DNA of 64,000 bases, taken from Nemertoderma westbladi (lineage: Eukaryota; Xenacoelomorpha; Nemertodermatida; Nemertodermatidae). A model generated the notes under the pieces. It was given only the letters and a program-made list of their open reading frames with translations, was not told the origin of the DNA and made no database searches. The stretch lies in NCBI GenBank assembly GCA_032718475.1, contig JAUCBJ010005005.1:1-64000 (forward strand), read 5' to 3'. Below are positions 41,457-50,905 of this stretch, one piece after another. The stretch's first letter is position 1. Each line of letters starts with the position of its first letter. The translations under genes and the position numbers were made by a program.

Positions 41457-42374
41457 TTATCTTGTCCTCTCCGGGGATGCAATCTGTAGTCTCTGAATAA
41501 CGTTTTGAGCAAAGTTTATGCTCTCGAAAACTTCCGGTGTCATCTCCTTAGCTGGAGTTTGATCGTGTGACGTCCAATGGTAAGGTAGGCTCGCGAGTCT
41601 TCCGCCCCATTCTTCCATCTCACCTTTCTCGAAAGCCTTGTAGGCTCTGTATAGGCTAAGAGCTTCTTTCTTTTCGCGGGTTGACTGATTTGCCTCGTCC
41701 AGCGTAAGTTCAAATACATCGGGTTCAACAACCTTAGGTGGGTAAATGACAGTTTCTCCCGCCTTTGGTCCGGTCATAGCAAATGAATGATATGGATTCG
41801 ATAAAGGATACCCTCCTTCCTGGTAGCGTAGTTGTTGATGGTTCGAACACCTCGCCAATATCGGTTCGGGATTTTCCTTATTCAAATGCATCGGAATCGC
41901 ATTTCGTTGTTCGCGCATACAAGAACCGCATTGATAATAAAGTTTATAAACTGAAAATGCTTCCTTGGTTTCTCTATCGTCCCCTCGAGTTCGTCTGTAA
42001 AGATGCATTCCATCAAATTCATCTCGTACCGCGGGCATAGGTTCGTGCGCCTTCAGGTATTGCATGGTATGATACAAACGACTAATTTCAGTATCGGGGT
42101 CTTCGCTAATGTCTCCCGTATCACACAAAGCGTCGTACGGATAAAGTTCGTTGAAGGTTTGGCGCAAACTTTCGATTCTTTCGTTTAATGCGTTTTGCCT
42201 TCTCTTTAATACGTTCGAGTCATATTTAGTTCTCGCGAGTTTCGCTGTACTTTCCGATAATTCCTTTATACCGAATATAGTATAGTCCTTGGCTCCAAAT
42301 CTTTCGCATGGCGCTGCTGCCTCCTCTTGGATATCATATCCCCATCTCGGCTCTCCTTGTATCCCTTTCTCCAT
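41457..42374 (-). CDS. BEL-B protein A (CX2C...CX2H finger protein)
   Basis: 305 codons starting at 42374, about 660 nt after the gag-pol stop. The sequence is polar and helical. A block ERIESLRQTFNEL...ISRLYHTMQYLKAHEPMPAV aligns with protein A of BEL-A and BEL-C and is followed by a finger CX2CX23CX2H starting at Cys149. The C-terminal part contains GGRLASLP, encoded by one copy of the 18-bp near-palindrome. The TAA stop is immediately followed, in the same frame, by the ATG of protein B, so reinitiation or readthrough could link the two. I do not recognise the family and give no function. Confidence 0.75.
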   Translation of the reverse strand: MEKGIQGEPRWGYDIQEEAAAPCERFGAKDYTIFGIKELSESTAKLARTKYDSNVLKRRQNALNERIESLRQTFNELYPYDALCDTGDISEDPDTEISRLYHTMQYLKAHEPMPAVRDEFDGMHLYRRTRGDDRETKEAFSVYKLYYQCGSCMREQRNAIPMHLNKENPEPILARCSNHQQLRYQEGGYPLSNPYHSFAMTGPKAGETVIYPPKVVEPDVFELTLDEANQSTREKKEALSLYRAYKAFEKGEMEEWGGRLASLPYHWTSHDQTPAKEMTPEVFESINFAQNVIQRLQIASPERTR

Positions 42375-43033
42375 AATTAGGGGTGTAGTTACATAATCAT
42401 TACTACTAGAGGGAATACAACAGAGTTTGTAGTTAGTTGTGAGGAGACGTGAGAGTTTCGTCTGCCCTTTGGGCTCGACAACGCTCTAACCTCCTACCCA
42501 TAGCCTAAGATCTAGGGTTTCTTTAATGACACGCTGCTTCTTATCTAAAATTTTTGCCGAAATAAAAACGAATTTGGGCTAAACTGGCCGTGAGTCTAAA
42601 ATACTCACCTTTTGATCCCAAACTATTATCAGAAAATAAGCAATCAAGAATTAGTAATAAATATAGGGGAGTCTATTTTGACGTAACTTATTGAAACAAG
42701 ACCGTGTAAAATTTAATTAAAATTTTTAAGAAAGGCTCGCAAGTCTTCCTCTCTTGTTTCTCTAATTTTAAGTTCCACCCGACTGTACCCTGAAATCTAT
42801 TCACTGGAGAAAATTTTAAAATTTTTTCAAATCCAAATGGATTGTCTAAAATTTCGAAAATGTCTCAATATTGTGAGTTCCAAGTAGAATTCCATTTCTT
42901 ATACCTACAAATCCCGCTCCTATGTGACACATAAGGGTACTACCCTCAATGTTCACATATAAAGACAATGGAATTCTACCGCTGTCCTTACTACGGTGTA
43001 CAGGTACGTGGAAATCTATTTGTAAACTCCTAA
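42375..43033 (-). other. BEL-B spacer between gag-pol and protein A
   Basis: About 660 nt without a frame. On the sense strand a good splice-donor match (AAAAG^GTGAGTAT) lies at about 42602-42613, and one copy of the 18-bp near-palindrome is at 42732-42749. How protein A is expressed (spliced RNA, internal promoter or other) is not evident. Confidence 0.5.
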
Positions 43034-46000
43034 TTATTTACTAGTATTAGGTGGAGATTTGTAGTCTCCAGATTCGTTACGAGTCTCTTCAAGAAGTACG
43101 AGACGTTGAGTCGGTCTGTCTACTGTACGACCGTCAATTGTCCGTACCGTCACAGTTCTTGTCACTCCATCCATAGATGGATGTGTGGCTAAAATTACAC
43201 CTGTTATCCAGAAGCGTCTTTTTAGATTCACTTCTGCCAACAGCACGTGATCTCCCGGCTTTAATGCGCGGGTGTTATTATACCAAGTTGTTCTGGCAGA
43301 AATAGAGGGCAAATAATGGTTTTGCCATATTTCCCAGAATTTGTTAGCTAGTAGTTGCGTGATTTTCCACGCTTTTCTACCGTAGCTGTCGCTTTCTATT
43401 GGAATAGAAATAGGTGTCAAAGTTGTCGGTGCCTGCATAAGCAGGTGTGCCGGTGTCAAAGCGAACTGAGATTGTTTGTCATCGGGTACTAATACTATTG
43501 GTCTAGTATTTAGTATTGCCTCGATTTCAACAAACAGTGTTGTCAGTTGGTCGTCTGTCAATATGTGGTTTACTGGAATGACTTTTGCCATTGCCGTCTT
43601 TATAGATCTAATCAATCTCTCCCAGACTCCGCCTCTCCAAGGACTATCTGGAGGATTGAACTTCCAAACAATCTTGTGAGGTTGCAGTTCGTTCGAGATT
43701 TGATCATGATCTAATTTCTTAAAGGCTCTAGCAATCTCATTTCGAGCACCAACAAAGTTTGTCCCTTGGTCTGAGTACAAGCATTTTACTAGTCCGCGTC
43801 TAGCGATAAATCGCCGCAAGGCTAGTATAAACGCGTTGGTGGAAAGATCCATCACACGTTCAATGTGAACTGCCCTACTGGACATACATGTGAAAATCAG
43901 TCCCCAGCGTTTTACTAGTATACGTCCACGTTTCGTATGTATGGGACCAAAGCAATCAATTCCAGTCTCTGTAAAAGGTGGTCTGAATGCTTGAAGTCGT
44001 GCTTGTGGTAGTTCACTCATTTCTTGGGTACCTATTCTAGAATGTACCTTTTTACAAATAATACACGTACGTGTCACTGAACTTAACGCTTTACTGGGTC
44101 TAATTAATACAAATCTTGTACGTAAGTAGGAAAGACAGTGGTGTCTTCCAGCGTGTTTTAGATGTAAATGTGCATCCAGTATCATTGCACGTTGTAGTTC
44201 GTGATGTTGCGGTATTATTATTGGGTACCTAAAGTTTGTGTTAAAGTCAATGTTTTGAAGCCGAGATTTATGACAAATTAAGTCATTGTAAATAATCGGA
44301 CTCCAACTCAGTATTGGTGACGACTTGATTGGTTGACCTTGATTTATGGACGTGAATTCGCGCGCGAAATATCGCAGTTGGTAATGGCGAATTAATTTAA
44401 TCTCACACCTCTCAATCTCAGTCAATGTAAGTCGACGTGTAAAGTCACGTTTGCCTTTAACGTATTGTACAAAACGTACAATCCACGCTAATTTTCGGCA
44501 AGCGCTTGTCCAAGAGTCTGTTAAGTTTACAATCCGGTCGACGTGAGTATTTGTGACGTCATCAGGTAAGTCAATGGAGATTTTGGAAGGTTTTGAATTA
44601 CTAGAAGGGCCCACGGGTCCGCCGGTAAGTATTCCCTTGTTGACTGTTGATCCTTCCGGGTCTACAAGTAATTTGTCCTTCTTCGTCTTCTTACCTTGAT
44701 TGTCGGTACTTTGTAAGTCGATCGTTAATGGTGGTTTGAACTCTATGGGGTCAGCAGGTTTCGGTAAACTTAATTTGCTGCCAACATTAATCCCAGGTTT
44801 CACCATAGGTTGCAAGTTCGGTATGTCTCTTGAGCGCAAAGTAACACCTGTATTTACATTAGCGTAGGTACTACCCACATCTGTAATACATGAGGTTTCA
44901 CCGTGCTTATGGTTGCTCAAGTGTGTCAAAATTGGTAGTTTGTCAATACAAGGCCGCTCCAATAGGGAAACTGCGGCTTCACTATTTGTCAGTACGTTAC
45001 TAGTGTCTAGTCGACTGTCTAGTAATGTGTCTGGCGATACGTCTGGTAACGTATCTGGTTGTTTGTCAATAGAAGGCCGCTCCAACAGAGAAACTGCGGC
45101 TTTACTGTTTGTCAATGCGTTACTAATGTCTGGTAGAATGTCTGATTGACCGTCTAGTAACGTGTCTGGTTGACCGTCTGGTAACGTGTCTGGTTGACCG
45201 TCTGGCGATATGTCTGGTGTAGAAAGGCTCGCAAGTCTTCCTCTCTTGACCTTTGAAGTTATCGCTTTCCATTTCGCCTTCGGTTTTTTCTTGAGTTTTG
45301 CCGTCGTCGTCTTTTTCTTTGCCTTCCCCTTTTTTGGTTTCTTGATTTCGGCGTCCTTAGGGATGGTGTTAGACTTGTTGTCGTATAACGGTGGCCAATC
45401 TTGCGTCGATTTCTGCAAGAATTGGGGTCCGTGTTGCCAAAATTCTTTGTTCTCCGGTTTACAGAATTCCTCAGACATCATTCCTCGCGACGCAATATCA
45501 GCTGGGTTTTGTGGTCCGGGACAATGTCGCCAATCCTCTTTTATTGAACGGTCTAGAATTTCTGCGCGACGGTTAGCTACGAATGTCTTGAATTCAAGTG
45601 TGTCGTTGTTTATGTAAAATAAAACCAACGTCGCGTCAGTCCAATAAAATATCTGTAAACTTGACTGTAGTTCTGTCTGTATAAGGTTTACGATGGTGGT
45701 TGATAGTGTTGCGGCTTGTAGCTCAGCTCGTGGTGTCGTCATATACTTAGTAGGCATTGTTTTTGCCTTAGAAGTAATGAGCGAAACATCGAATGCTTCT
45801 GAGTCTACTTGTCTGCGCAAGTACGCTGCCACACCAAAACCGTTGTCACTGGCGTCAGAAAAACAGTGTAGTTCCAAGTTGTCAGGAAATGTACTTTGTA
45901 ATGGAAAGTAAACTCTGGGTATGGAATACTCCTCTAGCGAAGATAATTCCGCCTCCCAGGTCTTCCATAAGTCCACTTGGTCTGATGAGATCGGCTCGTC

Positions 46001-49000
46001 CCATGTTAGTCCATCCTTCCAAATACTGCGCATATAAATGCGGGCTTGCAGTATTACTGGACTGATGAATCCTAACGGATCGAACAATCGGCTCAATTTT
46101 GACAAGCATGATCTCTTTGTCAGTGTGTTCTCTTGACTGTCCAGTCTCACCTTCACTCGGAAGTTGTCCGTGTTTGGGTCCCAAAAGAGCCCCAACACCT
46201 TGGTCGTCGGTAGTGGTTCGAACTCTAGGTCTATGTCACCACCTCCATGCTCAGTCGTTCCGAATGAGTCTACTAATTCGGCACTGTTTGAGGCGAATTT
46301 GGTGAGGTTGAAACCTCCGCCCGCCAAGCAGTCCCGTAATTGATGTGCTACTGTTGTAGCACGTTCTACTGTGTCGCAACTCTGTAATCCGTCGTCGACG
46401 TAAAAGTCACGTTCCACAATCCTAATTATCTCTGGGTCATATAGGTGTTTCTGATCTCTAGCGGCTTGTTTTAGGGCGTACATCGTGCAGTTTGGGCTGT
46501 CCCTGGCACCGAAAACGCGAACTTGCATTTGGTAAGTCGTCGGTGGTAGACTTAAGTCTCCTTCCGGGTACCAGAGGAACCGCAAACTGTCTCTGTCTCG
46601 CTCTAACGCTCTCACTTGGTGAAACATCGCTTCAACGTCGCAAGTAAAAGCTACTTGACGCTGACGGAAGCGCATAATCACCCCCATAAGATAATTATTC
46701 ATGTTTGGTCCATCCATCAACTCGCTATTGAGGGACATTCCCTCAAACAGAGCCGCACAGTCGTTGACTACGCGTACTTTGTCTGGTTTGTCGGGGTGTC
46801 TCACGTAGTGATGTGGCAAGTAATACGTCTGGTCAGTCACTCGCTCCGGGTTAGTCATCCGGATAGCGTATCCCTTGGTCAAATACGTCTCCATCTGAGT
46901 GTTGTACTGCAGATGGGCTTTCTCGTCCTTTAATAGACGTTGTCGGATTGAGTGTAGACGTCTTAACGCTAGTGGGTAGTTGTTTATAAGTTTAGGACTT
47001 TGGCTACGCCATAACATCCCCACCTCGTAATGTCCGTCCTCCGTCTGTCGGATAGTATCTTCCATGATCTTCAGAGATTGTTTCTCCTGTTCCGACATAC
47101 AAAGTTCGTAGCTACCAGGTTCAGCTGTATCTTGTTCTAACCACCTGATAGTCTTCTCCGTTAATTCCTTGTCCAGTGCAGCTTGTTCCATTTGATGATT
47201 TCTCAACGCGTCATCATCGATCTCGACGGGCATTGTTGATGTCGTTGGGGTAGGTAGACTCGCAAGCCTTCCGGCGTTATCATCTGTCGTCGATGGAATC
47301 TCTAGCTGACTCGTCTTCTCCCCAAGTTCTAAACTCCGCTGGTGGATTAGCTGCTCCTTGTGACTTATCATACTAGTCACACGTCTGTCACGTTTTGTCG
47401 ACTGTAGTGTAGTATGGTTCACGTCGTGTGAGAAGGAATGAATTGAATTTGTAGTTAATAAACTACATGTACTTTGTACATCGTCTTCCTCGTCACTTAC
47501 GTCTAGTGTGCGCACAGGCGCTCGAGTATACCACCCTATCGGCGTTCTGCAGCCGTATGCGTTTCCCGCTACGACTGCCGATGGTCTGGTTTCCCACCCC
47601 TGATGTAGGTTGAATTGGTCTGTCCCGATCAGCATGGCTACCGATCGATAATTGACAGGACATTCAGGTACACCAAGGTGTCTGAAATACTTACGGTCCT
47701 CCAAGGATTGTTCTGGGACCGGACCTAGTAGGTTACTAAAGTCTTTTGTGGCCGCAAAGGTCAAATCCTTGAAGGGTAACAAAGACCTCTCCCTCTCGCT
47801 GTGTTGCGATTTCGGAAGAAGAGAGTCTAAGTTTAACTTGACTCGTGTCACTGGTATTGCACGCTGTCCGTGCATACTACTTACGGTATAACTGACGCGC
47901 TTACCTTGTCTGAGATCCGTCACGACGTCAGCTATCTTTTCATCCACGTAGCTGTGAGATGAGGCTGAATCTAGAATCGCGTAGATTCTCTTACTCCCCT
48001 TTGTGCCAGTAATCTTAATTGGAATTACACTGAATCCCTTCAGTTGGTCAGTAGTCAGAAGCGCGATCGATGGCTGTTCATCTCCATCCGAATATACGTC
48101 GTCGTCTTCTGACTCTTCGTCCGACGATCCGGATTGTTCTGAGAAGCAATCCTCAATATGGGTCACGAAGGTCGGAGTCGTTTTCGATTCTCGTTTTCTG
48201 TAGGCCGCATCACATCTCGCTGCTGCTTCCGGGTGTTCCCTGGCGAAGCGTTTTGTCGGCGTGTGGCTGTCCGTGTGGAGCAGACCGTCGTGGTTGCGTC
48301 CACAGGATGGACAAGTGTCGGTATTTGGGCAATCTTTACGGACGTGTCCGTGTCGCGTACACCGCCAACAAGAGTCCAATGGCCGTATTTGCAGCCGTCG
48401 TTCTTCCGAGTTCAACTCGCGAAACTGTCGACAACCTCGCAACTTGTGACCGATATACCGCTTGCCTAAATGCTCGCAGTATTGGCAGCCGCTGAAGTCG
48501 GTACTGAGTTGTTGTCTCGTCTGTTTTGTCCCAATGGGCGCAGATACCCTACTACCGTCCGAGAATTGTCGTGATTCCGTCGGTGTGGCGTAAGTGGCCG
48601 TCTTGGTGGATGTTGTCTGAGGTTTTTGTCGGTTGGAGGATGGCAAGGTGATCCCTTCTGCTACGATGTGCTGGTCAGTGTAGTTGGATCGAGTTTCTAC
48701 AACTGCTTCCCTGGATATCAAAAGATACACATCCTCTAATTTTAAGAATCCACCCCGCTCTTCTCGCTGGTATTCGATCTTTCTCCACTCCCGACGAAGT
48801 CGATGGTGGAGTCGTCCTATGATTTTTAATAGGACTGTAGGGGTATTCCCGTAGTCAAGTTGTCCAATGGATCTTAAAGTAGTGATAGCGTTCTTTATCT
48901 CGTCGGCCAGTTTTAATAAGTCGACGGGTTTAGTGATAGCCCCTCCCTTACAGAGTTCCTCTATTACTGACCTGGCCATACTGACTGTACCTCCGTATAT

Positions 49001-50905
49001 CGAAGTTAAACGATCGTACGCTAGTTCGAAGGCGTCCGGTACACCAACGAAGGTCTCTGCCAAACGTTTAGGTTCTCCTGACAACGTTTGAAGCAGGTAA
49101 TTAAACTTCTCCCGTGATGTAAAGGCGCACACGGCGATCTGAGATTCGATATAGTCTACGAATGTGTGCCAGTGTTTTGAACTACCGGAAAACTTCGGTG
49201 GTTGTTGTACCGGCAATCCTTGCCTGGCTGCGAATTTCGCTATCTCCTCGGCAACGTTCAGAGTTTCGCGTCCTTGGTTGGTAACCTGGTTGGTGTTCTC
49301 CCTTCTTGGCGCTTTTCCCTGATACGATGTATGTTTTGAAGGTACCGGTCTTTGTGGTTCCTTCGGGTGTCTATTGTGTTCGAATTCGGAATTTCTCGAA
49401 CTGTCGGTGTAACCTTCCTCCAGACGCTCCTCGATCTGAGCCAACTTGTTAACAACTGGTCGCAGGATGTCGGCGAACTGTTGTGCACTGATTGCGTCCG
49501 TTGGTTGTAACGCCTTCTGTGTTGGTGTATTCTGTGGAGGATTGTCTACAAAGGAGTTATCTGAACGCTCGCGTTTATATTCATCGGCCGCCCCTGTTCT
49601 AAATACCTCGCGTTTCGGGTAATCCGATTCGCTCGAAGTACTACTATCATCTGGATATGGTGGTCGACGTGCTCGCGTCCGTTGCGTCGTACGAATTCTA
49701 ACATTTCGCTTTGGAACATCGTCCACTGATCTCCGTTGTTCGGTAGGCTCACAAGTCTTCCTCGAAGTCGTAGATTGCGATGTAAACTGATTGAACGGTC
49801 GCGTATCCACTGTTCTCCATTGTTCGGTAGGCTCACAAGTCTTCCTCGAAGTCGTAGATTGCGATGTAAACTGATTGAACGGTCGCGTATCCACTGTTCT
49901 CCGTTGTTCGGTAGGCTCACAAGTCTTCCTCGAAGTCGTAGATTGCGATGTAAATTGAACCAGTGGTCGAGTAACAGCGTTTGAATCCAAAGGCCTTGTT
50001 GGCCTAAACGTCATTGGGTAAGCATAGTGTGTAACAGGTTTTGGCGTCAGAGGTGGACTCACCTGTTTTGTCGTCAGTAGTGCAGGTCCGACTAATAAAC
50101 TACTACGATCTGTAATCGGCGGGTTACTTACCTTTGGAATAGGCGACGACGTTGCTCTTGGCGGTGTAAACTTGTCCGGAATAATAAACCTGTGTTCCGT
50201 CGCACCATGGATAGGAGAAATATCACTACTACCCGCAATCGAAACAGGTTTCTTAGTTGTAACTGGTGCGAACATAGGGGTTACTTGAGGGAATCTTTGA
50301 CATAAGTCCTTTACTAATTGTCGTTCCCGTCCAGGTGCTCCTATCGAACCTTCCTTCATTCGTTCCTGGATTTGGCGATGCCTTACCTCTATCTGGTCCA
50401 AATCATGTCCGTCACGAGATCTCATCGATCGATCACGGGCTAGAAGATCCAGATTTTCCTTGGTTTCGGCTAATTCTCTCGCCCTTTTCTCAAGTTCGAA
50501 ACGAAGTTTAACTTCCTTTTCTCGTTGTTCCGTTTGTTGTTGTTGCGCCTCGAACTCTGCTTGTCGTATCGCTTGTTGGGCTTTTATTTGCCGTGTCTTC
50601 ATCTCGACTCTGGCTTCTGAAACTAACCTTTTTCTTTCTAACTCTGCCGCTGCCGTTTGTCGCTCTAACTCGGCTGCCGCCGTTTGTCGCTCTAACTCGG
50701 CCGCTGCCGCTGCCGCTGCCGTTTGTCGCTCTAACTCGGCTGTTGCCGTTCGTTGCGCTAACTCGGCCGCTGCCGCTTGTTGGGCAATGTCCAACTCTAA
50801 CCTTTCCATTTCGGCCGCTTCGAGTTCGGCTTGTTCCTGCAGATGAGAGATTCTCGCTACATTCGCAACACGTATTTTCTCTTCCTCTACCGCTGTTTGT
50901 ATCAT
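43034..50905 (-). CDS. BEL-B Gag-Pol polyprotein (BEL/Pao)
   Basis: 2623 codons without a stop. In order: an Ala/Glu-rich coiled coil (residues about 1-180); a Ser/Thr/Pro-rich region with three 29-residue repeats (about 310-395); the Gag core KFSGSSKHWHTFVDYI (from about 568); zinc knuckles CQYCEHLG, CWRCTRHGHVRKDC and CPSCGRNH (about 808-880); a protease with DSASS at about 979, where Ala replaces the usual Gly; a reverse transcriptase with YVDD at 1502-1505; RNase H starting around CFSDAS (about 1680) and ending ADIASRG; then a lineage-specific insertion of over 200 residues, Lys-rich followed by PDGQPDTL repeats. The integrase has an HHCC-type zinc region and catalytic Asp2317, Asp2379 and Glu2429 (D-x61-D-x49-E). 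This order is the BEL/Pao order. The Met at 50905 follows a stop, but homology with BEL-A Gag suggests the true gag starts upstream at 54689. Confidence 0.93.
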   Translation of the reverse strand: MIQTAVEEEKIRVANVARISHLQEQAELEAAEMERLELDIAQQAAAAELAQRTATAELERQTAAAAAAAELERQTAAAELERQTAAAELERKRLVSEARVEMKTRQIKAQQAIRQAEFEAQQQQTEQREKEVKLRFELEKRARELAETKENLDLLARDRSMRSRDGHDLDQIEVRHRQIQERMKEGSIGAPGRERQLVKDLCQRFPQVTPMFAPVTTKKPVSIAGSSDISPIHGATEHRFIIPDKFTPPRATSSPIPKVSNPPITDRSSLLVGPALLTTKQVSPPLTPKPVTHYAYPMTFRPTRPLDSNAVTRPLVQFTSQSTTSRKTCEPTEQRRTVDTRPFNQFTSQSTTSRKTCEPTEQWRTVDTRPFNQFTSQSTTSRKTCEPTEQRRSVDDVPKRNVRIRTTQRTRARRPPYPDDSSTSSESDYPKREVFRTGAADEYKRERSDNSFVDNPPQNTPTQKALQPTDAISAQQFADILRPVVNKLAQIEERLEEGYTDSSRNSEFEHNRHPKEPQRPVPSKHTSYQGKAPRRENTNQVTNQGRETLNVAEEIAKFAARQGLPVQQPPKFSGSSKHWHTFVDYIESQIAVCAFTSREKFNYLLQTLSGEPKRLAETFVGVPDAFELAYDRLTSIYGGTVSMARSVIEELCKGGAITKPVDLLKLADEIKNAITTLRSIGQLDYGNTPTVLLKIIGRLHHRLRREWRKIEYQREERGGFLKLEDVYLLISREAVVETRSNYTDQHIVAEGITLPSSNRQKPQTTSTKTATYATPTESRQFSDGSRVSAPIGTKQTRQQLSTDFSGCQYCEHLGKRYIGHKLRGCRQFRELNSEERRLQIRPLDSCWRCTRHGHVRKDCPNTDTCPSCGRNHDGLLHTDSHTPTKRFAREHPEAAARCDAAYRKRESKTTPTFVTHIEDCFSEQSGSSDEESEDDDVYSDGDEQPSIALLTTDQLKGFSVIPIKITGTKGSKRIYAILDSASSHSYVDEKIADVVTDLRQGKRVSYTVSSMHGQRAIPVTRVKLNLDSLLPKSQHSERERSLLPFKDLTFAATKDFSNLLGPVPEQSLEDRKYFRHLGVPECPVNYRSVAMLIGTDQFNLHQGWETRPSAVVAGNAYGCRTPIGWYTRAPVRTLDVSDEEDDVQSTCSLLTTNSIHSFSHDVNHTTLQSTKRDRRVTSMISHKEQLIHQRSLELGEKTSQLEIPSTTDDNAGRLASLPTPTTSTMPVEIDDDALRNHQMEQAALDKELTEKTIRWLEQDTAEPGSYELCMSEQEKQSLKIMEDTIRQTEDGHYEVGMLWRSQSPKLINNYPLALRRLHSIRQRLLKDEKAHLQYNTQMETYLTKGYAIRMTNPERVTDQTYYLPHHYVRHPDKPDKVRVVNDCAALFEGMSLNSELMDGPNMNNYLMGVIMRFRQRQVAFTCDVEAMFHQVRALERDRDSLRFLWYPEGDLSLPPTTYQMQVRVFGARDSPNCTMYALKQAARDQKHLYDPEIIRIVERDFYVDDGLQSCDTVERATTVAHQLRDCLAGGGFNLTKFASNSAELVDSFGTTEHGGGDIDLEFEPLPTTKVLGLFWDPNTDNFRVKVRLDSQENTLTKRSCLSKLSRLFDPLGFISPVILQARIYMRSIWKDGLTWDEPISSDQVDLWKTWEAELSSLEEYSIPRVYFPLQSTFPDNLELHCFSDASDNGFGVAAYLRRQVDSEAFDVSLITSKAKTMPTKYMTTPRAELQAATLSTTIVNLIQTELQSSLQIFYWTDATLVLFYINNDTLEFKTFVANRRAEILDRSIKEDWRHCPGPQNPADIASRGMMSEEFCKPENKEFWQHGPQFLQKSTQDWPPLYDNKSNTIPKDAEIKKPKKGKAKKKTTTAKLKKKPKAKWKAITSKVKRGRLASLSTPDISPDGQPDTLPDGQPDTLLDGQSDILPDISNALTNSKAAVSLLERPSIDKQPDTLPDVSPDTLLDSRLDTSNVLTNSEAAVSLLERPCIDKLPILTHLSNHKHGETSCITDVGSTYANVNTGVTLRSRDIPNLQPMVKPGINVGSKLSLPKPADPIEFKPPLTIDLQSTDNQGKKTKKDKLLVDPEGSTVNKGILTGGPVGPSSNSKPSKISIDLPDDVTNTHVDRIVNLTDSWTSACRKLAWIVRFVQYVKGKRDFTRRLTLTEIERCEIKLIRHYQLRYFAREFTSINQGQPIKSSPILSWSPIIYNDLICHKSRLQNIDFNTNFRYPIIIPQHHELQRAMILDAHLHLKHAGRHHCLSYLRTRFVLIRPSKALSSVTRTCIICKKVHSRIGTQEMSELPQARLQAFRPPFTETGIDCFGPIHTKRGRILVKRWGLIFTCMSSRAVHIERVMDLSTNAFILALRRFIARRGLVKCLYSDQGTNFVGARNEIARAFKKLDHDQISNELQPHKIVWKFNPPDSPWRGGVWERLIRSIKTAMAKVIPVNHILTDDQLTTLFVEIEAILNTRPIVLVPDDKQSQFALTPAHLLMQAPTTLTPISIPIESDSYGRKAWKITQLLANKFWEIWQNHYLPSISARTTWYNNTRALKPGDHVLLAEVNLKRRFWITGVILATHPSMDGVTRTVTVRTIDGRTVDRPTQRLVLLEETRNESGDYKSPPNTSK
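44938..45230 (-). repeat. Internal tandem duplications in BEL-B pol
   Basis: Two copies of an approximately 120-bp unit (starting near 44938 and 45060, encoding AAVSLLERPxID blocks) are followed by several 24-bp units encoding PDGQPDTL. They lie in the variable insertion between RNase H and integrase, so the enzymes are not interrupted. Confidence 0.8.
49730..49985 (-). repeat. 87-bp tandem repeat in BEL-B Gag
   Basis: Three head-to-tail units of 87 bp (29 residues, with QFTSQSTTSRKTCEPTEQ). The third is incomplete. Each contains one copy of the 18-bp near-palindrome in its CACAAG variant. Confidence 0.9.
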
